Assembly: GCF_027587205.1 (NCBI RefSeq)
Contig: NZ_JAPDOD010000028.1
Coordinates: 57,546-121,545 of the forward strand
Direction: 5' to 3'
Length of the DNA stretch: 64,000 bases
From: Solirubrobacter ginsenosidimutans
GTDB lineage: Bacteria > Actinomycetota > Thermoleophilia > Solirubrobacterales > Solirubrobacteraceae
Position numbers and translations under genes: made by a program. This document shows positions 1 to 7,694 of this stretch, piece after piece. The notes under the pieces were generated by a model. That model did no database searches and was not told where the DNA came from. It saw only the letters and a list, made by a program, of their open reading frames with translations. Numbering within the stretch: the first letter of the stretch is position 1; every line of letters starts with the position of its first letter.

Positions 1-370
1 GGCGCCAGCTGGCGGGCGGGGCATCGGCGGGACGGTTGGGCCCCTCCGCCCACGTGGGCGCGCCGGTGAACGTCGCGAGGACGTCCAGCCCGTCGGCGAC
101 GGCGGCCTTGACCGATGCGTCGGCGCTGGTGAAGTCGTACGCGGGATCGGCCGGGTCGCGCGGGTTGGTGGGCGGCGTGGCGGCGTTCCAGCCGATGTCG
201 ACGCGGACGATGTCCGCCCCCGAGTCGGCGGCCCGCTGCAGCCACGGCCCCCGCTCGCCGGTCGAGAAGACGCCGTCGAGGAAGCCGAGCTGCAGCGGCG
301 CCGCCTGGGCGGGCGCGGCGGTCGCGAGCGTGGCCGCCGCGACGGCCACCGCCAGGAGCCCGCGGTTCAT
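1..370 (-). CDS. Secreted glycoside-hydrolase-like protein (partial, runs off window)
   Basis: The frame opens with ATG at 370 and stays open to the window edge (123 codons). It begins with a signal peptide (MNRGLLAVAVAAATLATAA, cleavage near APAQA). The next part resembles the first strands of a TIM-barrel glycosidase (cellulase/GH39-like): a GADIVRVDIGW segment, then DGLDVLATFTGAPTWA. The product is probably exported and acts on polysaccharide. The catalytic residues lie beyond the window, so the family is not certain. It is last in a minus-strand run with the two secreted proteins upstream. Confidence 0.6.
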   Translation of the reverse strand, partial: MNRGLLAVAVAAATLATAAPAQAAPLQLGFLDGVFSTGERGPWLQRAADSGADIVRVDIGWNAATPPTNPRDPADPAYDFTSADASVKAAVADGLDVLATFTGAPTWAEGPNRPADAPPASWR

Positions 371-419
371 AGGACGACCTCCGGTCCGTGGGTCCCTGGG
401 CTGCGCGTGTGGGCCTCGC

Positions 420-962
420 TCACATCGGCAACCGGCGGCGGCGCAGCGTCAGCGCGATCATCCCCACCAGGCTGGCCACCAGGATCACGGGAAAGAAGAT
501 CCCGAGCCCGCCGGCGTCATTGGGGCCGATCGCGGCGGCGAGCGTCGCCTTCACGGGCGAGGTCGCGCGTTCGTCCGCGACGGTCAGCGCCGTCGTGGCA
601 GCGCCGGCGACGGGCGTGGTGACCGGCGGCGTGGTCGCGGTCCCGGTCGCCGGGGTGGACCGCTTCGCCGCGGGCTTGCCCGGCGCCGGCGCGGGGGGTG
701 CCGTCTCGTCGATCAGCTGTGCGAGCTGCTCGCCGACCTCGCCCTCCCGCTCGAGGGCCGCGCGCTGCGGGCGGGTGAGCGCAGGCGACGGCGCCTGGCC
801 CGGGGGGCGCGGCGACCGGTTGCCGGTCGCTCCCGGGACGGTCTCGACGTACTCGTCGATCGCGGAGTTGCCGGGCGGGGCCGTGGAGCCGGCCTGCTGC
901 GCGTGGGCGGCGGGAGCGAGGACGGCGAGGCCGAAGGCGGCGAGGACGAGCGTACGGCGCAT
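420..962 (-). CDS. Secreted, C-terminally anchored hypothetical protein
   Basis: 180 aa, family not recognised. It has a signal peptide (MRRTLVLAAFGLAVLAPAAHA), then a Pro/Thr/Ala-rich low-complexity stalk (residues about 95-125). A single hydrophobic segment (about 152-172) ends in RRRR, the layout of a cell-surface protein held by a C-terminal membrane anchor with a positive stop-transfer. No LPXTG motif is visible. It starts 4 bases after the stop of the 967-1500 gene, so the two are probably co-transcribed. Confidence 0.6.
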   Translation of the reverse strand: MRRTLVLAAFGLAVLAPAAHAQQAGSTAPPGNSAIDEYVETVPGATGNRSPRPPGQAPSPALTRPQRAALEREGEVGEQLAQLIDETAPPAPAPGKPAAKRSTPATGTATTPPVTTPVAGAATTALTVADERATSPVKATLAAAIGPNDAGGLGIFFPVILVASLVGMIALTLRRRRLPM

Positions 963-966
963 GTGA

Positions 967-1500
967 CTAGGGATTCGTGGTGGACAGCGTGAACGTCAGG
1001 GTCTTGCCGTACGGGCCCGTGCGCAGCGGCTCGGACGCGGCGATCGACTGGGCGAACGCAATCGTCACCTGGTCGTTGCTGACCGGGCCGGAGTAGGCGA
1101 GCAGCGGCGTGGGCGCGGCGCTGGAGCCGACCGCGCCCTCGGTGCCGCCCGTCCCGGCGGGGCTGGTCGCCTTGGCGCGCAGCGGCGAGGCGAGCGAGAA
1201 GCTGCCGTTGACGAGGTGGCCGGTGGAGGTCGAGCTCGGATCGGCGACGGCGAGCGTGGCGTCGCCCGCGGTGGAGATCACGGTGCCGGTGGTCGAGGCG
1301 GTGTAGTCGGTGCTCACACCGGGAGCGAACGCGCCGAACGTCGCGGCGGGGCCGAGCGTGAGGCTCAGCGTCGATGCCACCGAGCCGCCGACGGTCGTCT
1401 CCTGGTATTCAGGAGCGTCGGTGCCAGGCGGGGTCTGGGCGGAGGCGGACGGGACGATCACGAGGGCGAGGCCGAGCAACGGGAGCAGCATTCGGTTCAT
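967..1500 (-). CDS. Secreted WxL-like/pilin-like beta protein, hypothetical
   Basis: 177 aa with a clear signal peptide (MNRMLLPLLGLALVIVPSASA). The mature part is rich in Ser, Thr, Ala and Gly and ends in GPYGKTLTFTLSTTNP, an ending typical of beta-sandwich surface proteins (WxL-like) in this lineage. Function is not known; a surface-structure role is inferred. A TATGGA hexamer at 1507-1512 sits 6 nt before the ATG. It is first gene of the minus run 1500 to 1 and divergent from the Wzy-like gene at 1584. Confidence 0.6.
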   Translation of the reverse strand: MNRMLLPLLGLALVIVPSASAQTPPGTDAPEYQETTVGGSVASTLSLTLGPAATFGAFAPGVSTDYTASTTGTVISTAGDATLAVADPSSTSTGHLVNGSFSLASPLRAKATSPAGTGGTEGAVGSSAAPTPLLAYSGPVSNDQVTIAFAQSIAASEPLRTGPYGKTLTFTLSTTNP

Positions 1501-1530
1501 ACCGGCTCCATACGGGCGCGCGGCGCCGAA

Positions 1531-1553
1531 GCTGACAACGAGTCGTTGTCAGC
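1531..1553. promoter_or_regulatory. Perfect 10-bp inverted repeat in divergent promoter
   Basis: Arms GCTGACAACG (1531-1540) and CGTTGTCAGC (1544-1553) around AGT. It lies between the starts at 1500 (minus) and 1584 (plus), over the expected -35 area of the minus gene (its -10-like hexamer is 1507-1512). It looks like an operator for a dimeric regulator; no factor can be named. Confidence 0.5.
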
Positions 1554-1583
1554 CTGTTCACGCCTGATCCGTATGAAGGGGCG

Positions 1584-3572
1584 ATGCAGGTCACCTACAC
1601 CCGCTCCGCGCCCGCCCGGGCCGCGGCCCGGAGCCGCTCGCTGGCCGCGCGCGTGGACCCGCAGGCGCTCGCGGCGTGGACGCTCGCGTTCGCGCTCGTG
1701 TGCTATCTCGCGCTGCGCGGCGGCGGCTATGACACGGTGGTGCGCAGCGAGGTGGGCGTCGCGATCTGGTGGATCGTGCTGCTCGCCGCCGCGGCCGGTG
1801 TGCTGCCGATGCGCTTCCGCGTGCCGGGCCTGGTCGCCATCGGCCTGCTCGCCGGCTTCGTCGCGTGGACGGGGCTCGCCGTCACCTGGTCTGAGAGCAG
1901 CGAGCGCAGCGTCGTCGAGCTCGGGCGCGTCGCGGCCTATCTCGGCGTGCTCGTGCTCGCCATCGCGCTGCAGGGCGCGACCGCCGCGCGGCACACCGTC
2001 AACGGCCTGGCGTCCGCGATCGGCCTGATCACGCTGATCGCCGTGCTCTCGCGGTTGCACCCGCAGGCGTTCGGGCCCAACGACCACTTCGCGTTCCTGG
2101 CCGAGACGAGCGCGCGCAAGCTCAGCTACCCGCTCAACTACTGGAACGGGCTGGCCGCCTTCGCCGCGATCGGCGTCCCGCTGCTGCTGGCGGTCGCGGT
2201 CAACGCGCGCACGCTGCTCGGCCAAGCTGCTGCTGCGGCGGCGCTGCCCGTCACCGCGCTGTGCGTGGAGATGACGCTCTCGCGCGGCGGCGTGCTGGCC
2301 GTGGCGGTGGGCGTGGCCGCCTTCTTGGTGCTCGCGCCGCGCCGCCTGCACGCGTTCGCGACGCTCGCCGCGGCGGCCGCGGCGGGGGCGATCCTGATCT
2401 GGGCCGTCACACGGCGCGCCGCCCTCGACAGTGGCCTCCCGTCGCCGGCCGCGCTCACGCAGGGCTCGCAGGTCCTGTGGCTGCTCGTGATCGCGTGCGC
2501 GGGGGTCGGCCTGCTGCAGGTCGCGTTGGGCTTGACGGCGCGCCACGTCGCGCGCCCGCGGATGCTCTCGCTCGACCGTCGGCGGCTCGCCTTCGCGTGG
2601 CTCGCAGCGGGTGCGGTCATGTGCGTGATCGCGGTGGGAGCGGGTGCGCCGGGCAAGGTGCACGACCAGTGGCGCACGTTCACCGCGCCCGTCGGCACGG
2701 TCGCCCCCGGAGGCGAAGCGACGGTGTTCACGCGCCTGTCGGCCGCCAACGGCAACGGCCGCTACGAGTTCTGGAAGTCCGCACTGGACGCCAACGCCAC
2801 CCATCCCTTCAAGGGCATCGGGCCGGGGACGTTCGAGCTGTGGTGGGCGCGCCATTCGACCGGCGGCGGCTTCGTGCGCGACGCGCACACCCTGTACTTC
2901 GAGACGCTGGCCGAGACCGGGATCGTCGGCTTCGCGGCGCTCGGCGGGCTCTTCGCCTTCCTGCTCGTCTTCGGTGTCGTGCGGCTGCTGCGCGCGCGTG
3001 GCGAGCTGCGGGTGACGCTCGCCGCCGCGCTCGCGGGCGTGGCCGCGTTCATGACCTCGGCGGCGCTCGAGTGGGTGTGGGAGCTGGCGGCGATCGCCGT
3101 CGCCGTGCTGGCGCTGGCGGCCGTGATCGTCGCGGGCCGCGAGGAGGCGCCGCCGGCGCCGGAGCCACGCGCACGCCCACTGCCGCGCATCGCGCTCTGC
3201 GCGCTGGCCGTCGTCGCGCTCGCCACCGTGGCGATCCCGCTCGCGAGCGCGCTGGCGATCCGCGACAGTCAGGCCGCCGCGGCCGACGGCCGCTACGTCG
3301 CCGCGCTCGAGGACGCGCGCACCGCCGAGCGCATGCAGCCCTACGCGGCCACACCGCACCTGCAGCAGGCGCTCGTGCTCGAGCAGGCCGGCGCGATCGG
3401 CCCCGCCGTCACCGCCGCCCGGGCCGCGACCGGCGACGAGCCGACGAACTGGCGCACGTGGGTCGTGCTCGCACGTCTGGAGGCCCGCAGCGGCGAGAAC
3501 GCGCAGGCGCTGGCCGCCTTCACCAAGGCCAAGCAGCTCAACCCCAACTCCAATCTGTTCAGGACGCCATGA
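1584..3572 (+). CDS. O-antigen ligase/Wzy-like polymerase with C-terminal TPR region
   Basis: 662 aa polytopic membrane protein. About ten hydrophobic segments fill residues 30-550. The large periplasmic loop contains the Wzy_C-type stretch FKGIGPGTFELWWARHST and later ETLAETGIVGF, as in O-antigen ligase/polymerase (WaaL/Wzy) proteins. The last 100 residues (about 560-662) are soluble and read as tetratricopeptide-type helices. It likely polymerises or ligates the polysaccharide made by this locus at the outer membrane face. Start is ATG with AAGGGG just upstream (1576-1581). Its stop overlaps the next gene (ATGA). A second family member is encoded at 16199-17749. Confidence 0.85.
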   Translation: MQVTYTRSAPARAAARSRSLAARVDPQALAAWTLAFALVCYLALRGGGYDTVVRSEVGVAIWWIVLLAAAAGVLPMRFRVPGLVAIGLLAGFVAWTGLAVTWSESSERSVVELGRVAAYLGVLVLAIALQGATAARHTVNGLASAIGLITLIAVLSRLHPQAFGPNDHFAFLAETSARKLSYPLNYWNGLAAFAAIGVPLLLAVAVNARTLLGQAAAAAALPVTALCVEMTLSRGGVLAVAVGVAAFLVLAPRRLHAFATLAAAAAAGAILIWAVTRRAALDSGLPSPAALTQGSQVLWLLVIACAGVGLLQVALGLTARHVARPRMLSLDRRRLAFAWLAAGAVMCVIAVGAGAPGKVHDQWRTFTAPVGTVAPGGEATVFTRLSAANGNGRYEFWKSALDANATHPFKGIGPGTFELWWARHSTGGGFVRDAHTLYFETLAETGIVGFAALGGLFAFLLVFGVVRLLRARGELRVTLAAALAGVAAFMTSAALEWVWELAAIAVAVLALAAVIVAGREEAPPAPEPRARPLPRIALCALAVVALATVAIPLASALAIRDSQAAAADGRYVAALEDARTAERMQPYAATPHLQQALVLEQAGAIGPAVTAARAATGDEPTNWRTWVVLARLEARSGENAQALAAFTKAKQLNPNSNLFRTP

Positions 3573-3814
3573 CCGTGCAGCGCGACATCCGCGACGACCT
3601 CGAGCCCGGCAGCAGCGACGATCTCGTCGCGCTGGCCCGGCGCCTGCAGGCGCAGCGCCCGCTCCCGGCGCCCGCGTTCCGCGGGCGGCTTCGCCGGCGC
3701 TTGATCGCGCAGACCGCTCCGCGCGGCCTGGGGGTGCGCATCGCGGCGTTCGCGGGCTCGGGCCTTGGCCTGCTGGCGCTCGCCGCGGCCGGCGCCGCCG
3801 GATTGGGTACGTAA
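3569..3814 (+). CDS. Small single-span membrane protein, hypothetical
   Basis: 81 aa. A hydrophilic N-terminal half (DDLVALARRLQAQRP, then RGRLRRRLIAQ) is followed by one transmembrane helix (about residues 55-78) and almost no tail. The shape resembles the membrane end of small anti-sigma-like or scaffold proteins, but no motif fixes a function. Translationally coupled to the Wzy-like gene through an ATGA overlap, so it probably works with the polysaccharide machinery. Confidence 0.6.
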   Translation: MTVQRDIRDDLEPGSSDDLVALARRLQAQRPLPAPAFRGRLRRRLIAQTAPRGLGVRIAAFAGSGLGLLALAAAGAAGLGT

Positions 3815-3852
3815 AGTCTCTCGAACTTCACAGTAAGCGGGCCGCTCACAAA

Positions 3853-3858
3853 TAGCGT
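3853..3858 (+). promoter_or_regulatory. -10 hexamer TAGCGT of a near-leaderless promoter
   Basis: TAGCGT ends 7 nt before the GTG start at 3866, with no Shine-Dalgarno between. This places transcription start at or next to the start codon. Confidence 0.5.
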
Positions 3859-3865
3859 CCCGCGG

Positions 3866-5008
3866 GTGAATGACACCGGTCGCGTGGCGCTCGTCCACGA
3901 CTACCTCAACCAGCGCGGTGGGGCCGAACGCGTCGTACTGGAACTCGCGGCGCTGTTTGACTCGGCCCCGATTTTCACATCGCTTTACAGACCGGATTCC
4001 ACGTTCCCGAAATTTCGTGAACATGTGATTCACACTTCGCCGCTCGACCGCCTCAAAGTGGATCGCGGCTTCCGTAATTGCTTTCCGCTGTATCCCGCCG
4101 CGTTCCGGTCGTTCGGGGTGCTCGACCACGACCTCGTCATCTCCAGCTCGAGCGCCTGGGCGCACGCGGTCCGCACCGCTCCGGGAGCACTCCACGTCGT
4201 CTACTGCCACACCCCGGCGCGCTGGCTCTACGGCACGGAGTACCTGGGCTCCTCGCGCCGCCAGGCGGCGCTGACCCCGGCGCTGGGCGCGCTGCGCCGC
4301 TGGGACCGGCGCGCCGCGCGGCGCGCGGACCTCTACGTCGCCAACTCGCACGAGGTGCGCCGGCGGATCGAGCGCAACTACGGCATCGACGCGGCCGTCG
4401 TGCACCCGCCGGTCGACGTCGACCGGTTCGTCGCCCGCCCGCGCGGGGAGCGCCTGCTCGTCGTCTCGCGGCTGCTCCCCTACAAGCGCGTCGACGCGAT
4501 CGTCGACACCGCCACGCAATTCGGCATCGGGCTCGATGTCGTTGGCATCGGCCCGTCGCTCGAGGACCTCCAAGCCCGCGCCGGTTCGACCGTCACCTTC
4601 CACGGCCGGCTCCCCGATCGCGACGTGACCGCCCTGATGCAGAACTGCCGCGCGCTCTGCCTGCCCGGCTATGAGGACTTCGGCATCACCCCGGTCGAGG
4701 CGCAGGCCGCGGGCAAGCCGGTGGTGGCGTTCGCCGCCGGCGGCGCGCTGGAGACGATCGAGGAAGGCCGGACCGGCGCGTTCTTCAAGCGCTACGACAC
4801 CGAGGACGTCCTCGACGCGATCCGTCGCTGCGATGCCCTGGAGACCTCGCCGGACGCGATCGCCGCGGGCGCGCGCCGCTTCTCCCGCCAGGCGTTCCGG
4901 GAGCGCCTGCTGGCGGTGATCGGGCTGCGCTCCGCGGCGCGCGAGAAGGCGGGGCGCTTCGCGCCCGCACGCGGCCTGGAGCCCGGCTTCGCGCCGTCGC
5001 GTCCATGA
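3866..5008 (+). CDS. GT4-family glycosyltransferase (WbaZ-like)
   Basis: 380 aa, GT-B fold. The N-terminal domain opens with VALVHDYLNQRGGAERV (Gly-rich donor/acceptor loop) and carries VYCHTPARWLY, typical of mannosyl- or galactosyltransferases of the WbaZ/RfaG kind. The C-terminal nucleotide-sugar domain has YEDFGITPVEAQAAGKPVV, the E-X7-E signature of GT4. Cytoplasmic; it adds one sugar to the repeat unit. GTG start chosen because of the -10 at 3853. The stop overlaps the next ATG by 4 nt. Donor sugar cannot be told from sequence. Confidence 0.88.
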   Translation: MNDTGRVALVHDYLNQRGGAERVVLELAALFDSAPIFTSLYRPDSTFPKFREHVIHTSPLDRLKVDRGFRNCFPLYPAAFRSFGVLDHDLVISSSSAWAHAVRTAPGALHVVYCHTPARWLYGTEYLGSSRRQAALTPALGALRRWDRRAARRADLYVANSHEVRRRIERNYGIDAAVVHPPVDVDRFVARPRGERLLVVSRLLPYKRVDAIVDTATQFGIGLDVVGIGPSLEDLQARAGSTVTFHGRLPDRDVTALMQNCRALCLPGYEDFGITPVEAQAAGKPVVAFAAGGALETIEEGRTGAFFKRYDTEDVLDAIRRCDALETSPDAIAAGARRFSRQAFRERLLAVIGLRSAAREKAGRFAPARGLEPGFAPSRP

Positions 5009-7314
5009 ACGATCGCCCGCTGCTGCTGGGCAAGGGCTGGTTTCCCGACCAGCTCGGCGGGCTTGACCGGTATTACCGCGACCTCCTGGAGCACCTCCCG
5101 GAGGCCCGCGGCATCGTCGTCGGGGGTACGGCCGCGCAGCCCGAGCGGGTGGGCCGCGGCGCGGGCGGCGCGCTGGGGAGCGCGCCGCCCGCCCGGGTCG
5201 TGATCGCCTCCGGGCACGACCGGCCGCTGCCGCACCGGCTCGTCGCCTACTGGCTCGCGGCGGCTCGCGCCGGGCGCGGGGTCGACGTCGTCGACGCGCA
5301 CTTCGCGCTCTACGCGCTCGCGCCGCTGTATCTCGGCCCGCTGCGCCGCAAGCGCGTCGTCCTGCACTTCCACGGGCCGTGGGCCGACGAGAGCGTCGCG
5401 GCGGGTGAGCGCTCGCGGGTGAAGGTCGCGGCCAAGCGGGCGCTCGAGCGCGCCGTCTATCGCCGCGCCGACCACGCGGTGGTGCTCACCAGCGCGTTCA
5501 AGCGCGTGCTGGTCGAGCGCTACGGCGTCAAGCCGTGGATCGTCGCCGTCGAACCGCCTGGGGTCGACCTCGAGCGTTTCAGCCTCGGCTCACCTGCCGC
5601 GGCGCGGGAGCGGTTCGGCCTGGGCAACGAGGCGTTCGTCGCCGTCGCCGTACGGCGCCTCGTCCCGCGCATGGGCCTGGAGGTGCTGCTCGACGCGTGG
5701 GAGGACGCGCGGCCGTCGCTTCCCCCCGGCAGCACGCTGCTGATCGCCGGCGACGGGCCGCTGCGGGGCGCGCTCGAGGAGCGGGCGGGAACCGGCGTGC
5801 AGATCCTGGGCCGGATCGGCGAGGACGAGTTGACCGACCTCTACCGCGCCGCGGACGTCGGCGTCGTCCCCACGCTCGCGCACGAGGGCTTCGGGCTCGT
5901 CGTGATCGAGGCCGCCGCGTGCGGGACGCCGAGCATCGTCACCGCCGTCGGCGGCCTGCCCGAGGCGGTCGCCGGCCTGGACGAGACGCTGATCGTGGAG
6001 CCGGGCAACACGGCCGCGCTGGCGGACCGGCTCATCAGCGCCCAGCACGACCGGCCGACCCCGCGGACCACCCGCGAGTACGCCGAGCGCTTCGCGTGGC
6101 CGCGGGTCGCCGAACGCCACCGGGCGATCATGCGCGGCGGGGTCGGCGACGAGCGGATGAAGGTCGTCTACGTCGACCACGTCGCCCGCCTCTCCGGCGG
6201 CGAGATCGCGCTCCTGCGGCTGCTCCCGCACCTCGATCGCGTCAACCCGCACGTGATCCTCGCCGAGGAGGGGCCGCTGATCGACGCGCTGCACCGCGAG
6301 GGCATCTCGACCGAGGTCCTGCCGCTCGACGACGCCGCCCGCAGCCTGCGCAAGGCGCGCGTCCAGGCCGGTGGCGTGTCGCCCCGCGCCGCGGCGGCGA
6401 CCGCCGCCTACACGCTGCGGCTCGCGCGCCGCCTGCGTCAGCTCCGCCCCGATCTCGTGCACACCAACTCGCTCAAGGCCGGCGTCTACGGCAGCGTCGC
6501 CGCGCGGATCGCGGGCGTCCCGGTCGTCTGGCACGTGCGCGACCGGATCGCCGACGACTACCTGCCCACCCACGCGGTCCGGCTCGTGCGCCGCATGAGC
6601 CGTCACCTCGCGACCGCGATCGTCGCGAACTCCCGGAGCACGATGGCGACGCTCGAGGCGGGCAGCGGTCCGACCGTCATCTACTCGGTGGTGCCCGAGG
6701 TGATGCACCGGATCGGCACCCCGACCCGCATCGACCGCCGCCCGATGACCTACGGGATCGTCGGGCGACTCGCCCCCTGGAAGGGCCAGCACCTCTTCCT
6801 CGACGCCTTCGCGCGGGCCTTCCCGGAGAGCGGCGAGCGCGCGGTCGTGGTCGGCGGCGCGCTGTTCGGCGAGGACGACTACGCGCGTGAGCTGAACCGG
6901 CTGGCGGGAAGCTTCGGCATCGCCGACCGCGTCGAGTTCCGCGGCTTCCGGCCCGACGTGTGGGGCGAGCTCGAACGCCTCGACGTGCTCGTGCACGCCT
7001 CGGTCACGCCGGAGCCGTTCGGCCAGGTGATCCTCGAGGGCATGGCCGCCGCCGTCCCCGTGATCGCCGCCCGCGCGGGCGGGCCCGCGGAGATCCTCGC
7101 CGACGACCTCACCGGCCTGCTCGTCGAGCCCAACGACGTCGGCGAGCTCGCCGCGGCGATGGTCCGCATGCAGGATCCCCAGCTGCGCGCGCGGCTGGCG
7201 ATCGCCGCGCGCCAGGAGGTCCGCCGCTATGAGCCGGACGTGGTCGCCGACCAGTTGCAGGCGCTCTACACGAAGGTAACCGCGCAGCACCGCCGCGCGG
7301 AATCGCCGCGCTAG
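5005..7314 (+). CDS. Bifunctional GT4-GT4 tandem glycosyltransferase
   Basis: 769 aa, twice the usual GT4 length. Residues 1-384 form a complete GT4 (opening GKGWFPDQLGGLDRYYRDLL; signature HEGFGLVVIEAAACGTPS). Residue 385 is Met (codon at 6157) and starts a second complete GT4 (MKVVYVDHVARLSGGEIALL; signature PEPFGQVILEGMAAAVPVI). No stop or frameshift separates them, so two neighbouring genes appear fused by loss of a stop. Both halves keep the E-X7-E pair and should be active, giving two successive transfers in one polypeptide. Overlaps the previous gene by ATGA. Its TAG stop lies in a CTAG at the edge of palindromic element A. Confidence 0.85.
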   Translation: MNDRPLLLGKGWFPDQLGGLDRYYRDLLEHLPEARGIVVGGTAAQPERVGRGAGGALGSAPPARVVIASGHDRPLPHRLVAYWLAAARAGRGVDVVDAHFALYALAPLYLGPLRRKRVVLHFHGPWADESVAAGERSRVKVAAKRALERAVYRRADHAVVLTSAFKRVLVERYGVKPWIVAVEPPGVDLERFSLGSPAAARERFGLGNEAFVAVAVRRLVPRMGLEVLLDAWEDARPSLPPGSTLLIAGDGPLRGALEERAGTGVQILGRIGEDELTDLYRAADVGVVPTLAHEGFGLVVIEAAACGTPSIVTAVGGLPEAVAGLDETLIVEPGNTAALADRLISAQHDRPTPRTTREYAERFAWPRVAERHRAIMRGGVGDERMKVVYVDHVARLSGGEIALLRLLPHLDRVNPHVILAEEGPLIDALHREGISTEVLPLDDAARSLRKARVQAGGVSPRAAAATAAYTLRLARRLRQLRPDLVHTNSLKAGVYGSVAARIAGVPVVWHVRDRIADDYLPTHAVRLVRRMSRHLATAIVANSRSTMATLEAGSGPTVIYSVVPEVMHRIGTPTRIDRRPMTYGIVGRLAPWKGQHLFLDAFARAFPESGERAVVVGGALFGEDDYARELNRLAGSFGIADRVEFRGFRPDVWGELERLDVLVHASVTPEPFGQVILEGMAAAVPVIAARAGGPAEILADDLTGLLVEPNDVGELAAAMVRMQDPQLRARLAIAARQEVRRYEPDVVADQLQALYTKVTAQHRRAESPR

Positions 7315-7315
7315 C

Positions 7316-7694
7316 GGGCCGAACGTCAACTGCGCCGGGTGGGGAGGGGGAAGTGCGAGCCACCGGTCCCGGGCTGCCGTGAGTCCGGCGCGCCTCTCGG
7401 CTCTGTTGCCTCGAACTCTTGCGCCGGGACACCGACAGGTACGGGCTACGGAGACAGAAAGGGCGTTCTCACGCGCGCCGCTCACCCCGCGGGACCGGAT
7501 TGCGAGGGGGTGCGTAACGAGAGCGTCCTCTCAGGAACTTCTCGTTACACACCCCCATCTGCGCGCCAGCTCGAACAGTGCGAACCTGATCGAAACTTGC
7601 GACCCGTGCCTCAAACGCGCACGGTCGACCATGGCGAAGGCAGACCCGGAGGGGGCGCCACTCCCCTTCCCCCACCCGGCGCAGTTGACGTTCG
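7316..7694. mobile_element. Palindromic intergenic element A (MITE-like)
   Basis: Fills the gap between convergent genes ending at 7314 and 7695. Outer arms: 7320-7351 pairs with about 7662-7694 (CGAACGTCAACTGCGCCGGG at left, its complement at right). A sub-arm near 7396-7447 is shared with element B. A central hairpin at 7506-7556 has 17-nt arms with a single U:G mismatch and an apical TCCT/AGGA stem. The whole element is homologous to 30715-31222 but inverted. No transposase inside. Probably a non-autonomous mobile element or structured RNA; the right terminus looks eroded. Confidence 0.6.

Noticed and set aside
1497..3359. 620-codon minus frame across the Wzy-like gene
   Set aside because: Arg/Asp/His-rich with no motif or membrane pattern; the plus frame is a clear membrane protein.
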